DNA of 64,000 nucleotides. Source: Oryzias latipes. Its lineage: Eukaryota > Chordata > Actinopteri > Beloniformes > Adrianichthyidae. The stretch covers positions 20,214,582-20,278,581 of the forward strand of contig NC_019864.2 of assembly GCF_002234675.1 (NCBI RefSeq). Reading direction: 5' to 3'. Position 1 is the first letter of the stretch; each line of letters starts with the position of its first letter. Positions 63,227 through 64,000 of the stretch are shown in pieces. Position numbers and translations under genes: made by a program. The notes under the pieces are model-generated. The model was not told the origin of the DNA and ran no database searches. It saw only the letters and a program-made list of their open reading frames with translations.

Positions 63227-64000
63227 TTATTCTGGCATTATCGTAAAAGGTTTTGACATTTTAGGACATTTTATTTTGCTGCTTCTGTGCTGATTTATGT
63301 ATTGTCCTTTTATATCACACTCATAATTGAATGAAAACATTAAATATAGCAACAACAATATTTATTACAATGATGCAGATTCAAGTGGAAAAGGACTGAA
63401 GCTACTGTTTACAAAATGGAGGAAAAGACTGTTTCACAATACTGACAAAACATTTATGTAACTTTTTTTAACAAAATATTCTACATTTGAGACAGTAAAT
63501 GTCTGCTGTAAGCCTCAGAGGCAAGAGTATTTTATTTTATTGTAAAATCATAGTTCATAGACTCTACGGTTATTATATGAAACTCTAGTTAAAACCACTG
63601 CAATTAAGAGTGGGGGAAAATATCAGTTCTGGGATTAAAAGTTCATACTTATTAGAAGTAACTTTGGAATTTGGATGTTTTGATCAGTTAGAGCTTGGAA
63701 GAAAACCAAAATAAATACAAAGAAAAAATCCTGATATCTAATCTTTTTTTTCCACAAATGGCAGTGTCTGGATATAGAAAATAAATTGCCAAAGGCAGTA
63801 TAAAACATGTTTCCAGTTTTTTTTTTCCTTACACCTCAAACATACACAAACAAAGGCACTAAATAAAGCCTATTGTTGCACTTTGTTATTTCGTCTTCAA
63901 ATAGAAAACATTTTTATTTTTAGCACACATGAAAAGTGAATTCACTGTGTGACACTGTGGCTGCTTTGATCAATTCATATCCTATAAATCATTGGTAAGC
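63227..64000. other. right edge, no gene recognised
   Basis: AT-rich with T and A homopolymers and no supported exon. It could be the 3' UTR of a convergent gene beyond the window, but nothing here proves it. Confidence 0.4.

Overview
The window is vertebrate nuclear DNA, almost certainly from a teleost fish. Its genes are split by short GT-AG introns and encode vertebrate-specific families. The DNA between them is AT-rich and carries tRNA-like SINEs, hAT and piggyBac MITEs and a fish-type RTE LINE. I could not fix the species. No bacterial, CRISPR or operon-like system is present.

Layout, left to right: tmem253-like (-, 1.1-2.4 kb); a decayed classical cadherin pseudogene (-, 3.6-6.2 kb); pdp2, a mitochondrial pyruvate dehydrogenase phosphatase (-, 6.9-10.4 kb); terb1, a meiotic telomere protein (+, 11.4-17.1 kb), head to head with pdp2; a detached and frameshifted Myb exon of terb1 (18.1 kb); a full-length RTE-clade LINE with an uninterrupted 997-aa ORF and a perfect 19-bp target duplication (-, 18.5-21.6 kb); an unrecognised acidic protein with an N-myristoylation-type start (-, 23.8-24.5 kb); cyren/MRI, a Ku-binding regulator of end joining (-, 26.4-27.2 kb); 8 kb without genes but with SINEs; neto2 (+, 35.4-41.4 kb); a repeat-rich gap; a seven-TM tmem116-like receptor (-, 46.2-50.7 kb); a class II ARF GTPase (+, 52.2-56.7 kb); and the phosphatase gene ptpdc1 (+, 59.4-63.1 kb).

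The genes do not form one pathway. pdp2 and terb1 are also neighbours on human 16q22, where cadherin genes lie nearby, so the left third looks like an old conserved block. I joined exons by hand, requiring GT-AG sites and continuous phase. The resulting proteins are 213 aa (tmem253-like), 528 (pdp2), 704 (terb1), 260 (unknown), 170 (cyren), 546 (neto2), 351 (tmem116-like), 180 (arf) and 624 (ptpdc1). Every sum of exons is a multiple of three.

The observations most worth following are the loss or detachment of the terb1 Myb domain, the cadherin fossil, the apparently young LINE, and several MITEs with readable target duplications.
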